A stretch of DNA of 64,000 bases, from positions 1,054,001 to 1,118,000 of the forward strand of contig OZ257137.1 in assembly GCA_965279115.1 (NCBI GenBank), given 5' to 3'. Positions 1-8,351 of the stretch are shown piece by piece; within the stretch, counting starts at the first letter, position 1, and every line of letters begins with the position of its first letter. This DNA comes from JAEUOS01 sp965279115 (GTDB taxonomy: Bacteria; Pseudomonadota; Gammaproteobacteria; Burkholderiales; JAEUOS01). The notes beneath the pieces were generated by a model that saw nothing but the letters and a program-made list of their open reading frames with translations, did no database searches and had not been told where the DNA came from. The position numbers and the translations under genes were made by a program.

Positions 1-1374
1 AATTTCCCGCATCCGCTCCTGGCGCAGGGCCTGGTGATCCTCGATACCCCGGGCTTGAACGCGATCGGCTCGGAGCCCGAACTCACGCTCAACCTGATCC
101 CGAGCGCGCATGCGGTCCTGTTCATCCTCGCCGCCGACACCGGTGTGACCAAGAGCGACATCCAGGTCTGGCGCGAGCATATCGGCGGCTCGGTGCGCGG
201 GCGCATGGCGGTGTTGAACAAGATCGACAGCATGTGGGACGAGCTCAAGACCGGCACGGAAATCGAGGCCGAGATCGCCAGCCAGACCCGCCAGGTGGCC
301 GCCACGCTGGGCCTGCCCGAGACGAGCGTGTTTCCGATCTCGGCGCAAAAGGGCCTGGTCGCCAAGGTCAACAATGACCCGGAGCTGCTCGCGAGGAGTC
401 GCCTGCCGCGCCTGGAGACCGCGCTGTCGCAGGAACTCATTCCCGCCAAGCAGGAAATCGTGCGCGATTTCATCGCCGACGAGATGCGCGACATCATCGG
501 CGCCGCCCAGGCCCTGCTGGCCGCGCGGGTCGGTGAAGCGAAGGACCAGCAGTCGGAACTCGTCGGACTGCGCGACAAGAACCAGGGGGTCATGCAGGGC
601 ATGCTCGATCGCGTCAAGGCGGAGAAGACCCAGTTCGAGCGCGGCCTCATGCAGTTTTCGGCGATTCGCAGCGTGCTCGCGCGCAGCACCAACACGCTGT
701 TCGCGCATCTGGGCATGGAAGCCTACGCGGCGCAAGTGGAGAAAGCGCACAAGGGCATCAGCGGCGCCACCTTTTCGGCCGGCATGCTCGACGCCATGCG
801 CGGGTTTTTCTCGCACAACCGCCTCCTGCTGGAAACCTCCAACCGCATCGTCGCCGAGATCACCGACATGATGGCGGCGATGTACCAGCGCTTCTCGGAG
901 GATTTCAAGCTCAATCTCTCGATGCCGCGCCCGTTCTCGATGGCGCGCTACATCACCGAGCTTGATCGCGTCGAGGACAGTTTCAACCGCCGCTTTGGCG
1001 CCTTGTCGATGATCACGCAGTACGAGCGCACGCTCACCAAGCGTTTTTTCGACGTCGTCGCCACGCGCATCCAGAAGGCCTTCGAGATTGCCAACCGCGA
1101 TACCGAAGGATGGCTCAAGGCCGTGATGAACCCGCTGGAAGGCCAGATCAAGGAGCGCCAGCACGGGCTCAAGAAGCGACTCGAATCCCTGAAGCGCATC
1201 CATGCCGCCGCCGACACGCTCGAGGAGCGCATCGACGAATTGGCCGAAAACGAACGCATGATCACGTCGCAGGTGGTGGCGCTGGAAAACCTCCGTCTGG
1301 AAATCGAGGCCATGCTGAGCCAGGACATGATCGAACCCGAGGTCGAGCGCCCGGGCTTCGACGTTTCGCTCTAG
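1..1374 (+). CDS. Dynamin-family GTPase, C-terminal part (5' end outside window)
   Basis: The reading frame is open from the first base and encodes about 457 residues before the stop. The visible part begins just before the G3 motif (DTPGLN) and includes the G4 motif NKID, so the P-loop lies upstream of the window. The rest is long and helical, as in bacterial dynamin-like proteins that remodel or bind membranes; a coiled-coil-like stretch rich in E, R and L occupies the last 80 residues. I assign the dynamin-like family from the spacing of G3 and G4 and the helical C-terminal extension. Its precise role is unknown. It converges with the ferredoxin gene. Confidence 0.8.
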   Translation, partial: NFPHPLLAQGLVILDTPGLNAIGSEPELTLNLIPSAHAVLFILAADTGVTKSDIQVWREHIGGSVRGRMAVLNKIDSMWDELKTGTEIEAEIASQTRQVAATLGLPETSVFPISAQKGLVAKVNNDPELLARSRLPRLETALSQELIPAKQEIVRDFIADEMRDIIGAAQALLAARVGEAKDQQSELVGLRDKNQGVMQGMLDRVKAEKTQFERGLMQFSAIRSVLARSTNTLFAHLGMEAYAAQVEKAHKGISGATFSAGMLDAMRGFFSHNRLLLETSNRIVAEITDMMAAMYQRFSEDFKLNLSMPRPFSMARYITELDRVEDSFNRRFGALSMITQYERTLTKRFFDVVATRIQKAFEIANRDTEGWLKAVMNPLEGQIKERQHGLKKRLESLKRIHAAADTLEERIDELAENERMITSQVVALENLRLEIEAMLSQDMIEPEVERPGFDVSL

Positions 1375-1395
1375 GCGATGTAGCGGCCGCCGGCG

Positions 1396-1650
1396 TCAGG
1401 CGCTGCGCCCGGTCAGCTTGAGATAGCGGGTGTACAACTCGGCGTGCGATTCGCTGAAATCGGGATGCACGGGAATGCAATCGACCGGGCACACCGCGCG
1501 GCACTGCGGCTGGTCATGATGGCCCACGCATTCAGTACAGAGCGCCGGATCGATCTGGTAGATTTCCGCGCCCAGCGATATCGCCTCGTTGGGGCATTCC
1601 GGCTCGCACAGATCGCAATTGATGCAACGATCGGTGATGGTCAGTGCCAT
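1396..1650 (-). CDS. YfhL-type 2[4Fe-4S] ferredoxin
   Basis: An 84-residue protein with nine cysteines. C9, C12, C15 and C19 form the classic CxxCxxCxxxCP motif, and C38, C41, C50, C54 and C58 form the second motif with the eight-residue insertion (CxxC-x8-CxxxCxxxC) seen in YfhL/Allochromatium-type ferredoxins. It is a small cytosolic electron carrier; its redox partner cannot be told from sequence. It lies directly downstream of coaD and rsmD on the same strand, an arrangement common in betaproteobacteria, and is probably cotranscribed with them. Confidence 0.9.
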   Translation of the reverse strand: MALTITDRCINCDLCEPECPNEAISLGAEIYQIDPALCTECVGHHDQPQCRAVCPVDCIPVHPDFSESHAELYTRYLKLTGRSA

Positions 1651-1662
1651 CGCATCCCGGCG

Positions 1663-2169
1663 CTACTCGCGCGGCGTCTTGGCAAGCTTTTCGTCAAGCC
1701 AGCGCTTGACCGACGGCGAGACGAACTTGGTGACATCGCCCCCCATGGTGGCGATCTCCCGCACCAGCGTGGCCGAGACGAACTGATAGTGCTCGGAAGG
1801 CGTCATGAACACGGTTTCGGCCTCCGGCATGAGTTGCCGGTTCATGCCTGCCAGCTGGAATTCGTACTCGAAGTCCGACACCGCGCGCAGTCCGCGCAGT
1901 ATCACCTGCGCGTTGTGCTCCTTGACGAAATTGACCAGCAGACCGCGAAACACGGCGATTTTCAGGTTGGGCACATCAGCCAGGGCCTCGCGCGCGATCT
2001 GCAGCCGCTCGTCGAGCGTGAACAGCGGACGCTTGGAGCGGCTGTCGGCCACGCCGATGACCACTTCGTTGTAGAGCTTGGAGGCACGCCTGAACAGGTC
2101 CTCATGTCCGCGTGTGAGCGGATCGAAGGTTCCCGGATACACCGCCCGTACCTTGACATCACTGATCAT
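1663..2169 (-). CDS. coaD: Phosphopantetheine adenylyltransferase
   Basis: This 168-residue protein catalyses the penultimate step of coenzyme A synthesis, transferring AMP from ATP to 4'-phosphopantetheine. The N-terminal nucleotidyltransferase motif YPGTFDPLTRGH (about residues 11-22) and the C-terminal SATLVREIA segment that binds ATP phosphates are both present, and the length matches the family. The frame continues upstream, but I place the start at the ATG that overlaps the end of rsmD by 11 bases, because a purine-rich GGGAAG ribosome site precedes it and it gives the standard N-terminus. Translation is probably coupled to rsmD. Confidence 0.95.
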   Translation of the reverse strand: MISDVKVRAVYPGTFDPLTRGHEDLFRRASKLYNEVVIGVADSRSKRPLFTLDERLQIAREALADVPNLKIAVFRGLLVNFVKEHNAQVILRGLRAVSDFEYEFQLAGMNRQLMPEAETVFMTPSEHYQFVSATLVREIATMGGDVTKFVSPSVKRWLDEKLAKTPRE

Positions 2170-2773
2170 TTTCTTCCCTTGTCGCCAGCTGGTAGAAAAC
2201 CGCCCCGGCGCGGCCGGATTTCCATATCCGCCAGCCGGGTGGCGGACCAAACGCGGCTTCCGATTCGATGTACACCTTGCCGAGCGGCGCAACCAGCGTG
2301 CCGACCTGCGGCCACAAACGCTCTTGCCACCCCTGATTGAAAGGCGGGTCGAGGAAAACCAGATCGAATCCCGTGTCCGCACCTTTCAAAAATTGTAACG
2401 CATCGGTTCCGCCCACCCTGAAACGCGCGCCGGCGCCGAGCATGTGCGCCGCGGCGGCCAGTGCCGCACGCGCCGGAGCAGCGCTCTCCACCACCACGAC
2501 CTCGCGAGCGTTGCGCGACAAGGCCTCGAAGGCCAGCGCGCCACTGCCGGCGAACAGGTCCAGGCAGCGCATGCCGGTCAGGTCCTGGCCCAGCCAGTTG
2601 AACAGGGTCTCACGCACCCGATCCGGGGTGGGCCGCAAGCCGGGAACCGGCGCAAACCGCAAAACGCGGCGGCGCCATTGGCCGCCGATGATGCGCACCT
2701 CGCATGGTTGCGCCCGACCGGTTCCCTGAGCGACCGGGCGCGCAGTCCCGCCGCACTTCCGTGTTGCTTTCAT
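2159..2773 (-). CDS. rsmD: 16S rRNA (guanine966-N2)-methyltransferase
   Basis: A 204-residue SAM-dependent Rossmann methyltransferase that modifies G966 of 16S rRNA. The SAM-binding motif DLFAGSGAL and the catalytic FLDPPF motif (family form N/DPPF) are visible, as is the N-terminal RIIGG...R...RPTPDRVRETLFNWL region typical of RsmD. The first 25 residues are not conserved in the family, so a start slightly downstream is possible. It is the first gene of a three-gene (-) group with coaD and the ferredoxin. Confidence 0.92.
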   Translation of the reverse strand: MKATRKCGGTARPVAQGTGRAQPCEVRIIGGQWRRRVLRFAPVPGLRPTPDRVRETLFNWLGQDLTGMRCLDLFAGSGALAFEALSRNAREVVVVESAAPARAALAAAAHMLGAGARFRVGGTDALQFLKGADTGFDLVFLDPPFNQGWQERLWPQVGTLVAPLGKVYIESEAAFGPPPGWRIWKSGRAGAVFYQLATREENDQ

Positions 2774-2801
2774 GCGCCGATGTTACCGCGCCAGCGGTTC
2801 A

Positions 2802-3587
2802 CTATCGGAGCGGGCGCGCCTGCAGCAGGGCCTCCACGGCGCCGACATCATGGCCGCGCACGAAGCGGCCATGCACATACGATGACTGCACCGCTTCAAG
2901 GCGCAATCGCACCTCCCCGCTACCGTCAGGCCGTTCCAGGGTCCAGATGCCCGCCCCACTCATGCCCTGCAGTTCCGGCGTATGGATGGGCACGCCGTCA
3001 GTGCGACACGCGATGCGGCCATAGTCGAACACGCGATCACAGCCGCGCGAAGCGATATGCGGCAGGTCGAGCGGGCATGTGACCATGGTGAAGCGCCTGG
3101 CGCCCAGCCACCCCCGATCAAAGCGCGAGAGTACCGCCGGATATCCGGATACCAGGGCGCGGGCGCCGTCGCGCAGCGGGCGGCGGCGGCGCCTGCGCGA
3201 TGCTGAATGCGGGACAACGGCCGGCACCCGGCCGCGCAACAGCAGTGCGGCGCCGGCGACATCGCAAAGTTCGATGGTCGCGATGTCGGCGCCTTCGCAG
3301 TGGTTTACCCGCGCCCCCGCCAGGGACACGAAACCGTGGCCGGACGCGAGCGGCGCGAGTATGTTGCCCATCCTGGTGCCAGTGTCGAAAAGATGCGCCG
3401 CCGTCAGGAGGACCGACCGGCCGCGCGCACGCAGGAGCGTGGCCGTGCCAAGCACCGCGGCACGATGAAAATCATGCACCACCAGGGCAAGCGTGCACGC
3501 GTCCAGTGCGGCACTTGCGCCTTCGAGATCATGTGCGACGGCCCCGCCAAAGCTCACGCGGGTCTCGCCCAGCGCATCCCAGCGCAT
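2802..3587 (-). CDS. Cytoplasmic trypsin-like serine peptidase, partner of the adjacent AAA ATPase
   Basis: A 261-residue protein with a probable chymotrypsin-fold triad: H65 in LLTAAH, D100 in ADIATIEL, and S209 in GMSGAG (family form GxSGxP/G). There is no signal peptide or membrane segment, which is unusual because most bacterial trypsin-like enzymes work outside the cytoplasm. A run of seven basic residues lies near position 130. I chose the ATG; a GTG sits one codon upstream. The gene begins 13 bases after the AAA ATPase stop codon on the same strand, so the two are probably one transcript. The substrate is unknown, and the family call rests on motifs only. Confidence 0.7.
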   Translation of the reverse strand: MRWDALGETRVSFGGAVAHDLEGASAALDACTLALVVHDFHRAAVLGTATLLRARGRSVLLTAAHLFDTGTRMGNILAPLASGHGFVSLAGARVNHCEGADIATIELCDVAGAALLLRGRVPAVVPHSASRRRRRRPLRDGARALVSGYPAVLSRFDRGWLGARRFTMVTCPLDLPHIASRGCDRVFDYGRIACRTDGVPIHTPELQGMSGAGIWTLERPDGSGEVRLRLEAVQSSYVHGRFVRGHDVGAVEALLQARPLR

Positions 3588-3600
3588 CACCGCGTTCGCC

Positions 3601-4602
3601 TCAGAAGCCGATGCGGGCCTTTTTCAGCGGGCGGCTGTCATCGATATCGTCGACGACGAGTTCATCGCGGCCGGCCAGGCTGGCGTTGCCGAATGCCTTG
3701 TTGATGAGGCGCCGCATTTCCCGCGGCGACACATCCGCCAGGCGCGCCTGCACGTCCGCACCGGGCACGGCGGGGAAACGCCGCCCCCAGTCGTGTTCCT
3801 CGCGGATGTCACGATAGATGGCGATCGCGATGCGCCGCGCGGCTTCCTCGTCCGGCGCCTCGATCTCATAGACGTTCATGCGGTTGAGGATGGGCTCCGG
3901 GATCGACCTCGCGTCGTTGGCGGTCGCGATCCACACCACATCCGAGGCGTCGATCGGGATCTCGATGAACTCGTCGATGAACTCCGAGGCCGTGTCATGT
4001 TCAAGCAGGCTGTAGAGCGCGCCGAGCGGATCGTAGGCGCCATCGGCGGCGGACTTGTCGATCTCGTCGACCACCATCACCGGATTGGCGTACTCGCCGC
4101 GCAGGAAGGTTTCGAACACCTTGCCCGGCTTGGCATTCTTCCACTGCGAGGAAGCCCCGCCGATGATCCAGCCGGCGGTGAGCGAACTCATGGAAATGAA
4201 GCCGAAGCCGGTGCCGAGCAGCTTCGACACGCGCTTGGCGAAGTGGGTCTTGCCGATGCCGGGATCGCCCAGGAGCAGCATGGGCGCGAGTTCCAGGTTG
4301 TCGCGACTGTTCACACACAGGGACAACTGTCGCTTGATGTCGTCGAGCACCTCGGAAAAATTCGGCAGGTCCTCGTACAGGTTGTCCATTGCCGGCAGCG
4401 AAGACGGCTTGACCGAAAAGCGGTTGCCGCCGGCCTTGAGCATTTTCTCGTAGGTGTCGCGCAACACGTCGTTCTGGCCCGGCTTGATTTCACCGATGGC
4501 GTCCTCGACGTCAGCGCAGTCATAGACGCGCTTGTAGCCTGCAATCGGGATCGAAAAGCCCGTGGTGGAAGTTGCAAGTACCGGCAAGGATGCTGCGCTC
4601 AT
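3601..4602 (-). CDS. Lon-like AAA+ ATPase lacking a protease domain
   Basis: A 333-residue protein with a complete AAA+ module: Walker A GDPGIGKT (112-119), Walker B VMVVDEID (175-182), sensor-1 IATAND (225-230) and an arginine-finger candidate R241 in PILNRM. The ATPase core resembles that of Lon, but neither the Lon N-terminal domain nor the Ser-Lys protease domain is present. I use the internal ATG because CAGGAGAG lies just before it; an upstream ATG would add eight residues. The next gene encodes a trypsin-like peptidase, which suggests an ATP-driven unfoldase working with a separately encoded protease. That pairing is inference. Confidence 0.8.
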   Translation of the reverse strand: MSAASLPVLATSTTGFSIPIAGYKRVYDCADVEDAIGEIKPGQNDVLRDTYEKMLKAGGNRFSVKPSSLPAMDNLYEDLPNFSEVLDDIKRQLSLCVNSRDNLELAPMLLLGDPGIGKTHFAKRVSKLLGTGFGFISMSSLTAGWIIGGASSQWKNAKPGKVFETFLRGEYANPVMVVDEIDKSAADGAYDPLGALYSLLEHDTASEFIDEFIEIPIDASDVVWIATANDARSIPEPILNRMNVYEIEAPDEEAARRIAIAIYRDIREEHDWGRRFPAVPGADVQARLADVSPREMRRLINKAFGNASLAGRDELVVDDIDDSRPLKKARIGF

Positions 4603-4820
4603 GGTCTCTCCTGGTTGGAAAAACAATCACACTTGAAACGCCTACTCCCACTTCTAGCAACGTTCGTGCTCAAAGCGTGTTGACATCAGGTTATTGGAAA
4701 TCTTCGCGCAAAAGAAGTCAGCACTCGCGCAGGCCGGCTGCCAAATTTGTCCGGCGCCGTCTGCGACGTATGCCCCGAGCGGTTAACATCAACGCTGGTC
4801 ACGCTTTCCGCCCGCATGAA
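4603..4820. other. Divergent intergenic region between the AAA ATPase and Bug receptor genes
   Basis: This 218-base stretch separates two divergent genes. A TTGACA hexamer occurs at 4680-4685 on the + strand, but no convincing -10 box follows at the right distance. I see no RNA gene, repeat or hairpin with a T-tract. Confidence 0.4.
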
Positions 4821-5816
4821 ATGACAAACAAGCATAACGACGCGCGGCGCCGCGCAATCCTGATGGGCGCGGCTGGCACCGCCCTTGCGGCAGGCTGGCA
4901 GCCTGCCCATGCCCAGGCACTGGCGGGCAAGACGATCCGCCTGGTGGTCCCGTTTCCGGCAGGTGGCCCCACTGACATCATCGCCCGCCCCCTCGCGCAA
5001 TTGCTGGCGGATTCACTCGGCGCCAGCGTCGTGATTGACAACCGCGGCGGCGCCGGCGGATCGGTAGGCGCCGATGCGGTTGCGCGCGCCGCGCCCGACG
5101 GCCTCACCTTGCTGATGGCGACCGTGGGCACGCATGCCATCAACGCGGCGCTGTACCGCAAGCTTGCCTATGACCCGGTGCGCGATTTCACGCCGATCGC
5201 GCTGGTCGCGGCGGCGCCGGTGGCGGTCGTGGTCCATCCCGCGCTGCCCGCCGATTCCCTGCCAGCGCTTGTCGCGCTGGCGAAGAAAACGCCTGGCAAG
5301 ATTTCCTACGGCAGCGCCGGCAACGGCACGCCCGGGCACCTCACCGGCGTGATGTTCCGCAGCGCTGCCGGCATCGATATCACGCATGTACCTTACAAAG
5401 GCAGCGCGCCGGCCGTGACCGACCTGCTGGGCGGGCAGATCCAGATGATGTTCGACCCGCTGCAATCGGTGCTGCCGCACATCGCATCAGGCAAGCTGCG
5501 CGCCCTGGCGATCTCGGGCGCGACACGCTCGGGCATCCTGCCCAACCTGCCAACGGTGGCCGAATCCGGCTTTCCCGGCTTCGAGTCGACCGCATGGTGG
5601 GGCGTGTATGCGCCCGCAGGATTGCCGGGTGCCGTTCTCGCGCAATTGACGGTCGAGACCGAAAAGGTGGCGCGTGGCAACGCCTTCCGCGAACGCCTGG
5701 TCGCGCTGGGCGTCGCGCCGCGTGTGCTTGCCGGCGCTGCGTTCGCCGAGTTTCAGCGCGCCGAAATGGAAAAATGGGGCAAGGCGGTGCGCGACTCCGG
5801 CGCCACGATCGACTGA
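4821..5816 (+). CDS. Bug/TctC-family periplasmic solute receptor (1 of 4)
   Basis: A 331-residue secreted receptor. The N-terminus has arginines (DARRRAIL), a hydrophobic segment and an AHAQA cleavage site near residue 30. The mature protein begins with the family pattern KTIRLVVPFPAGGPTDIIAR, followed by VIDNRGGAGG, DGLTLL and HVPYKGSAPAVTDLLGGQ. Bug proteins bind carboxylates, amino acids or amides in the periplasm, and most are not linked to transporter genes. The start is the ATG just ahead of the signal peptide; the frame extends upstream without a plausible leader. It heads the aconitase X operon, which suggests that it captures that pathway's substrate. Confidence 0.9.
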   Translation: MTNKHNDARRRAILMGAAGTALAAGWQPAHAQALAGKTIRLVVPFPAGGPTDIIARPLAQLLADSLGASVVIDNRGGAGGSVGADAVARAAPDGLTLLMATVGTHAINAALYRKLAYDPVRDFTPIALVAAAPVAVVVHPALPADSLPALVALAKKTPGKISYGSAGNGTPGHLTGVMFRSAAGIDITHVPYKGSAPAVTDLLGGQIQMMFDPLQSVLPHIASGKLRALAISGATRSGILPNLPTVAESGFPGFESTAWWGVYAPAGLPGAVLAQLTVETEKVARGNAFRERLVALGVAPRVLAGAAFAEFQRAEMEKWGKAVRDSGATID

Positions 5817-5834
5817 ACAGGAAATGCAAGTTCG

Positions 5835-7067
5835 ATGAAACTCAATGACGAAGAGCAGGACATCGCCGCCGGCAAGTTGGGGCCGGTGCCGCAAACGGCC
5901 CTGAAGCACCAGATCGCAGTGGGCGACTTCTTCGGTGCCGCCGATTTCGTGCCGGTCACCCAGGCCCACATCATGGCCGATACCGAAAGCCTGGGCGAGG
6001 CGGGCGTGCGCTGGCTGGAGGCACTGGCCGCCACCCGCGAAGGCCGTCGCCGCGTGCGCATACCGACCATCACCGATCCGCGCGGCACCGATTTCGCCAA
6101 GGCGGCCTTTCTCGGCCAGACCAGGGCCATGCTCACCCTTGAGGAGCGCGCCATCGCGGCTTTCGTCAAGCTCGGGGTGATGATGACCGACACCTGCATC
6201 AACTACCAGACGGTGCAGCCGGCCCTGCGCAACGAGCATGTCGCCTTTGGCGACACTGGCGTGGTGATCTATTCGAATTCGGTATGCGGCGCACGCTCGA
6301 ACTTCGAGGGCGGCCCCTCGGCCTTGTCGGCGGGCCTCACCGGCCGCACGCCGCGCTACGGTTTCCATCTGCCGGCGGCGCGCCAGGCCACCCTGCACGT
6401 GCGGGTGGACGACACCCCGGTTTCGCTCAATGAATGGGGCGCGCTGGGCGGCGTGATCGGGCGCCTGGCGGGCAATTACTGGGCGGTACCGGTGATCGAA
6501 GGCATCGCCGGCGCGCCGAGTTCGGACCAGATGAAGCATTTCGGCGCGGCGATGGCGAGTTTCGGATCGACCGCGCTTTTCCATCTCGTGGGCCTGACCC
6601 CCGAGGCCGGCCGCCTGGCGGATGTGGCACCCGCGGGCTTGCCCTCGCATCGGGTCGGCCGCGCGGACTTCGAGGCCCTGCAAAAGTCCTACCGCAAGGA
6701 CGACGCGGTCGATGTGGTGGTGTTTTCAGCGCCGCAATTGAGCCTCATGGAACTGCGCGACCTGGCCGGCATCTGTGAAGGCCGCAGCATGAAGGTGCCG
6801 ATGCTGGCCGTGACCAGCCCGCAGGTGAAACCTGACTGCGACCGCATGGGCTATACCCGCATCATCGAGGAAGCCGGCGGCAGCGTCCTGTCCGGCATGT
6901 GCTTCTACCAGTCTTACGCGCGCGAGATCGCCGAGGCCAAGGGTTGGAAGCGGCTGGTCACCAACAGTGCAAAGATGGTCAACATCCTCGGCGGGTACGG
7001 GTACCAACCGATGCTGGCGTCGATGGAAGAATGCGTCGATGCCGCCGAATCCGGGAGGCTCGCATGA
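5835..7067 (+). CDS. Aconitase X large (catalytic) subunit
   Basis: A 410-residue protein of the DUF521/AcnX catalytic family. Recognisable blocks are the N-terminal LNDEEQ...GKLG segment, TQAHIMAD, a TCINYQ segment with a conserved cysteine, YSNSVCGARSNFEGGPSA and GRTPRYGFH. Two-subunit AcnX enzymes are iron-dependent dehydratases; known bacterial members act on cis-3-hydroxy-L-proline and archaeal members on phosphomevalonate. The stop codon overlaps the start of the small subunit (ATGA), as expected for a heteromer. The substrate here is not determined: the associated Bug receptor and hydrolase point to a catabolic carboxylate rather than isoprenoid synthesis. Confidence 0.85.
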   Translation: MKLNDEEQDIAAGKLGPVPQTALKHQIAVGDFFGAADFVPVTQAHIMADTESLGEAGVRWLEALAATREGRRRVRIPTITDPRGTDFAKAAFLGQTRAMLTLEERAIAAFVKLGVMMTDTCINYQTVQPALRNEHVAFGDTGVVIYSNSVCGARSNFEGGPSALSAGLTGRTPRYGFHLPAARQATLHVRVDDTPVSLNEWGALGGVIGRLAGNYWAVPVIEGIAGAPSSDQMKHFGAAMASFGSTALFHLVGLTPEAGRLADVAPAGLPSHRVGRADFEALQKSYRKDDAVDVVVFSAPQLSLMELRDLAGICEGRSMKVPMLAVTSPQVKPDCDRMGYTRIIEEAGGSVLSGMCFYQSYAREIAEAKGWKRLVTNSAKMVNILGGYGYQPMLASMEECVDAAESGRLA

Positions 7068-7480
7068 GCAATGCGGCGAAGACATTTACGGCGCGTCACG
7101 CGATGGGCCGCGCCGTGCAGGGAGAGGCTATGGTCGCCAACGACGGATTTTCGGCGCGCTATGACCTGGACCGGATCGCCGGCGTGTTCTCGCGCCCGGC
7201 GCACAAGCTGGTGGGACGCAGCTATGTGGGCAAGGTGCTGGTGCTCGATACCGCCAAGGGTGGCGTGGCCAGCGCCTGGATGCTGCACGAGATGCAATCC
7301 CGCGGCGTGATCCCGGCGGCCATCGTTTTCAACAGCGTGAATCCGATCCTGGCCCAGGGCGCGGCGCTCGGCGACGTGCCGATGCTTGCCGGTTTCGATT
7401 GCGACATCACGGCCAGCATTCCCGACGGCGCAAGGGTGGCGGTCGATCCGGCCTCCCATACCCTCACCATCCTTGAATAG
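7064..7480 (+). CDS. Aconitase X small (swivel) subunit
   Basis: A 138-residue DUF126 swivel-domain protein. Its segment VLDTAKGGVASAW resembles the domain's conserved glycine-serine-rich motif, and NSVNPILAQGAALGDVPMLAGFD matches the C-terminal part that forms the substrate pocket with the large subunit. The start codon overlaps the large-subunit stop, so translation is coupled. The first 30 residues (before GFSARYDL) look like a non-conserved extension, and internal starts exist, so the true N-terminus is uncertain. Confidence 0.85.
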   Translation: MSNAAKTFTARHAMGRAVQGEAMVANDGFSARYDLDRIAGVFSRPAHKLVGRSYVGKVLVLDTAKGGVASAWMLHEMQSRGVIPAAIVFNSVNPILAQGAALGDVPMLAGFDCDITASIPDGARVAVDPASHTLTILE

Positions 7481-7496
7481 CGGAGCCTCTCCAGCC

Positions 7497-8333
7497 TTGA
7501 TTCTGCAAGCCAGCACCCTGCCGGACTATCGCCGGCTCAACGAAAGCGCGGTCCTGACCAGAACACCCTGCGGCCCGGACCACACCATGGTGTGGCGCCG
7601 CTGGGGCAAGGGAACGCCGCTGGTGCTGCTGCACGGTGGCAGCGGCGGCTGGTCGCACTGGCTGAAAAACATCGACGCCTTGTCGCGCGACCGTGAGCTC
7701 TGGGTGGCGGACCTGCCGGGCTGCGGAGAGTCGGACCTGCCTCCGGCGACCTACGATGCGGACTCGCTTTTTCAGTTTGTCGCCGATGGCATGGCCTCGA
7801 TCGACCAGGGCCGGCCGGTGGACCTGGTCGGCTTTTCGTTCGGCTCGCTCGTCTCCGGGCTGATCGCGGCGCACCGGCCCGAGGTGGTTCGCCGCATGGT
7901 GCTGGTGGCGCCGCCGGCGCTTGGCCTGAAGGCACAACCTCTTGAACTGCTCTCGCTGGGACGCGAGATGTCGCCCGACGAGCAGATGCAGGCGGTGCGC
8001 CACAACCTGAAGCGCCTGATGCTGCACAACGACGCCGCCATCGACGACATGGCCGTGGCCCTGCACGCGGCGAACTTCAGCGGCGACCGCCTGCGCTTGC
8101 GCCGCCTGCCGCGTACCAGGATCATGTTGACCCTGAAAACCATGTGGACCTGTCCGGTCTACGCGATCTGGGGCCGCGAGGATTCGCTCGCACGCCAGGA
8201 ACTGCACCGACTGCGCGAAGTCCTGGAACCCTGCGACTTGCGCGAGCTCACGGTCATCGACGACGCGGGCCACTGGGTGCAATACGAGCAGCCGGAGGAA
8301 TTCAACCGCGTGCTGGCGTCATTGATCGGCTGA
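7497..8333 (+). CDS. Alpha/beta-hydrolase
   Basis: A roughly 278-residue alpha/beta-hydrolase. The oxyanion region is LLHGGSGGWSHW, the nucleophile elbow GFSFGS, the probable acid the Asp in IWGREDS, and the catalytic His lies in DDAGHWVQYE. Such enzymes cleave esters, lactones or C-C bonds; the substrate is unknown. No ATG is available before the conserved region. I chose a TTG about 11 bases after GGAG; another TTG lies at 7473, overlapping the previous gene. It is the last gene of the (+) Bug-AcnX operon and converges with a (-) Bug gene, so it may act in the same pathway. Confidence 0.8.
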   Translation: MILQASTLPDYRRLNESAVLTRTPCGPDHTMVWRRWGKGTPLVLLHGGSGGWSHWLKNIDALSRDRELWVADLPGCGESDLPPATYDADSLFQFVADGMASIDQGRPVDLVGFSFGSLVSGLIAAHRPEVVRRMVLVAPPALGLKAQPLELLSLGREMSPDEQMQAVRHNLKRLMLHNDAAIDDMAVALHAANFSGDRLRLRRLPRTRIMLTLKTMWTCPVYAIWGREDSLARQELHRLREVLEPCDLRELTVIDDAGHWVQYEQPEEFNRVLASLIG

Positions 8334-8351
8334 ACGCCGGCGCATGCGCGC

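Noticed and set aside
3493..4683. Long (+) open frame opposite the AAA ATPase gene
   Set aside because: It is antisense to a well-supported gene, rich in Arg/His/Asp, without any family motif, and fits the shadow frames expected in GC-rich DNA.
4680..4702. TTGACA hexamer as promoter of the Bug-AcnX operon
   Set aside because: No acceptable -10 box is present 16-18 bases downstream.
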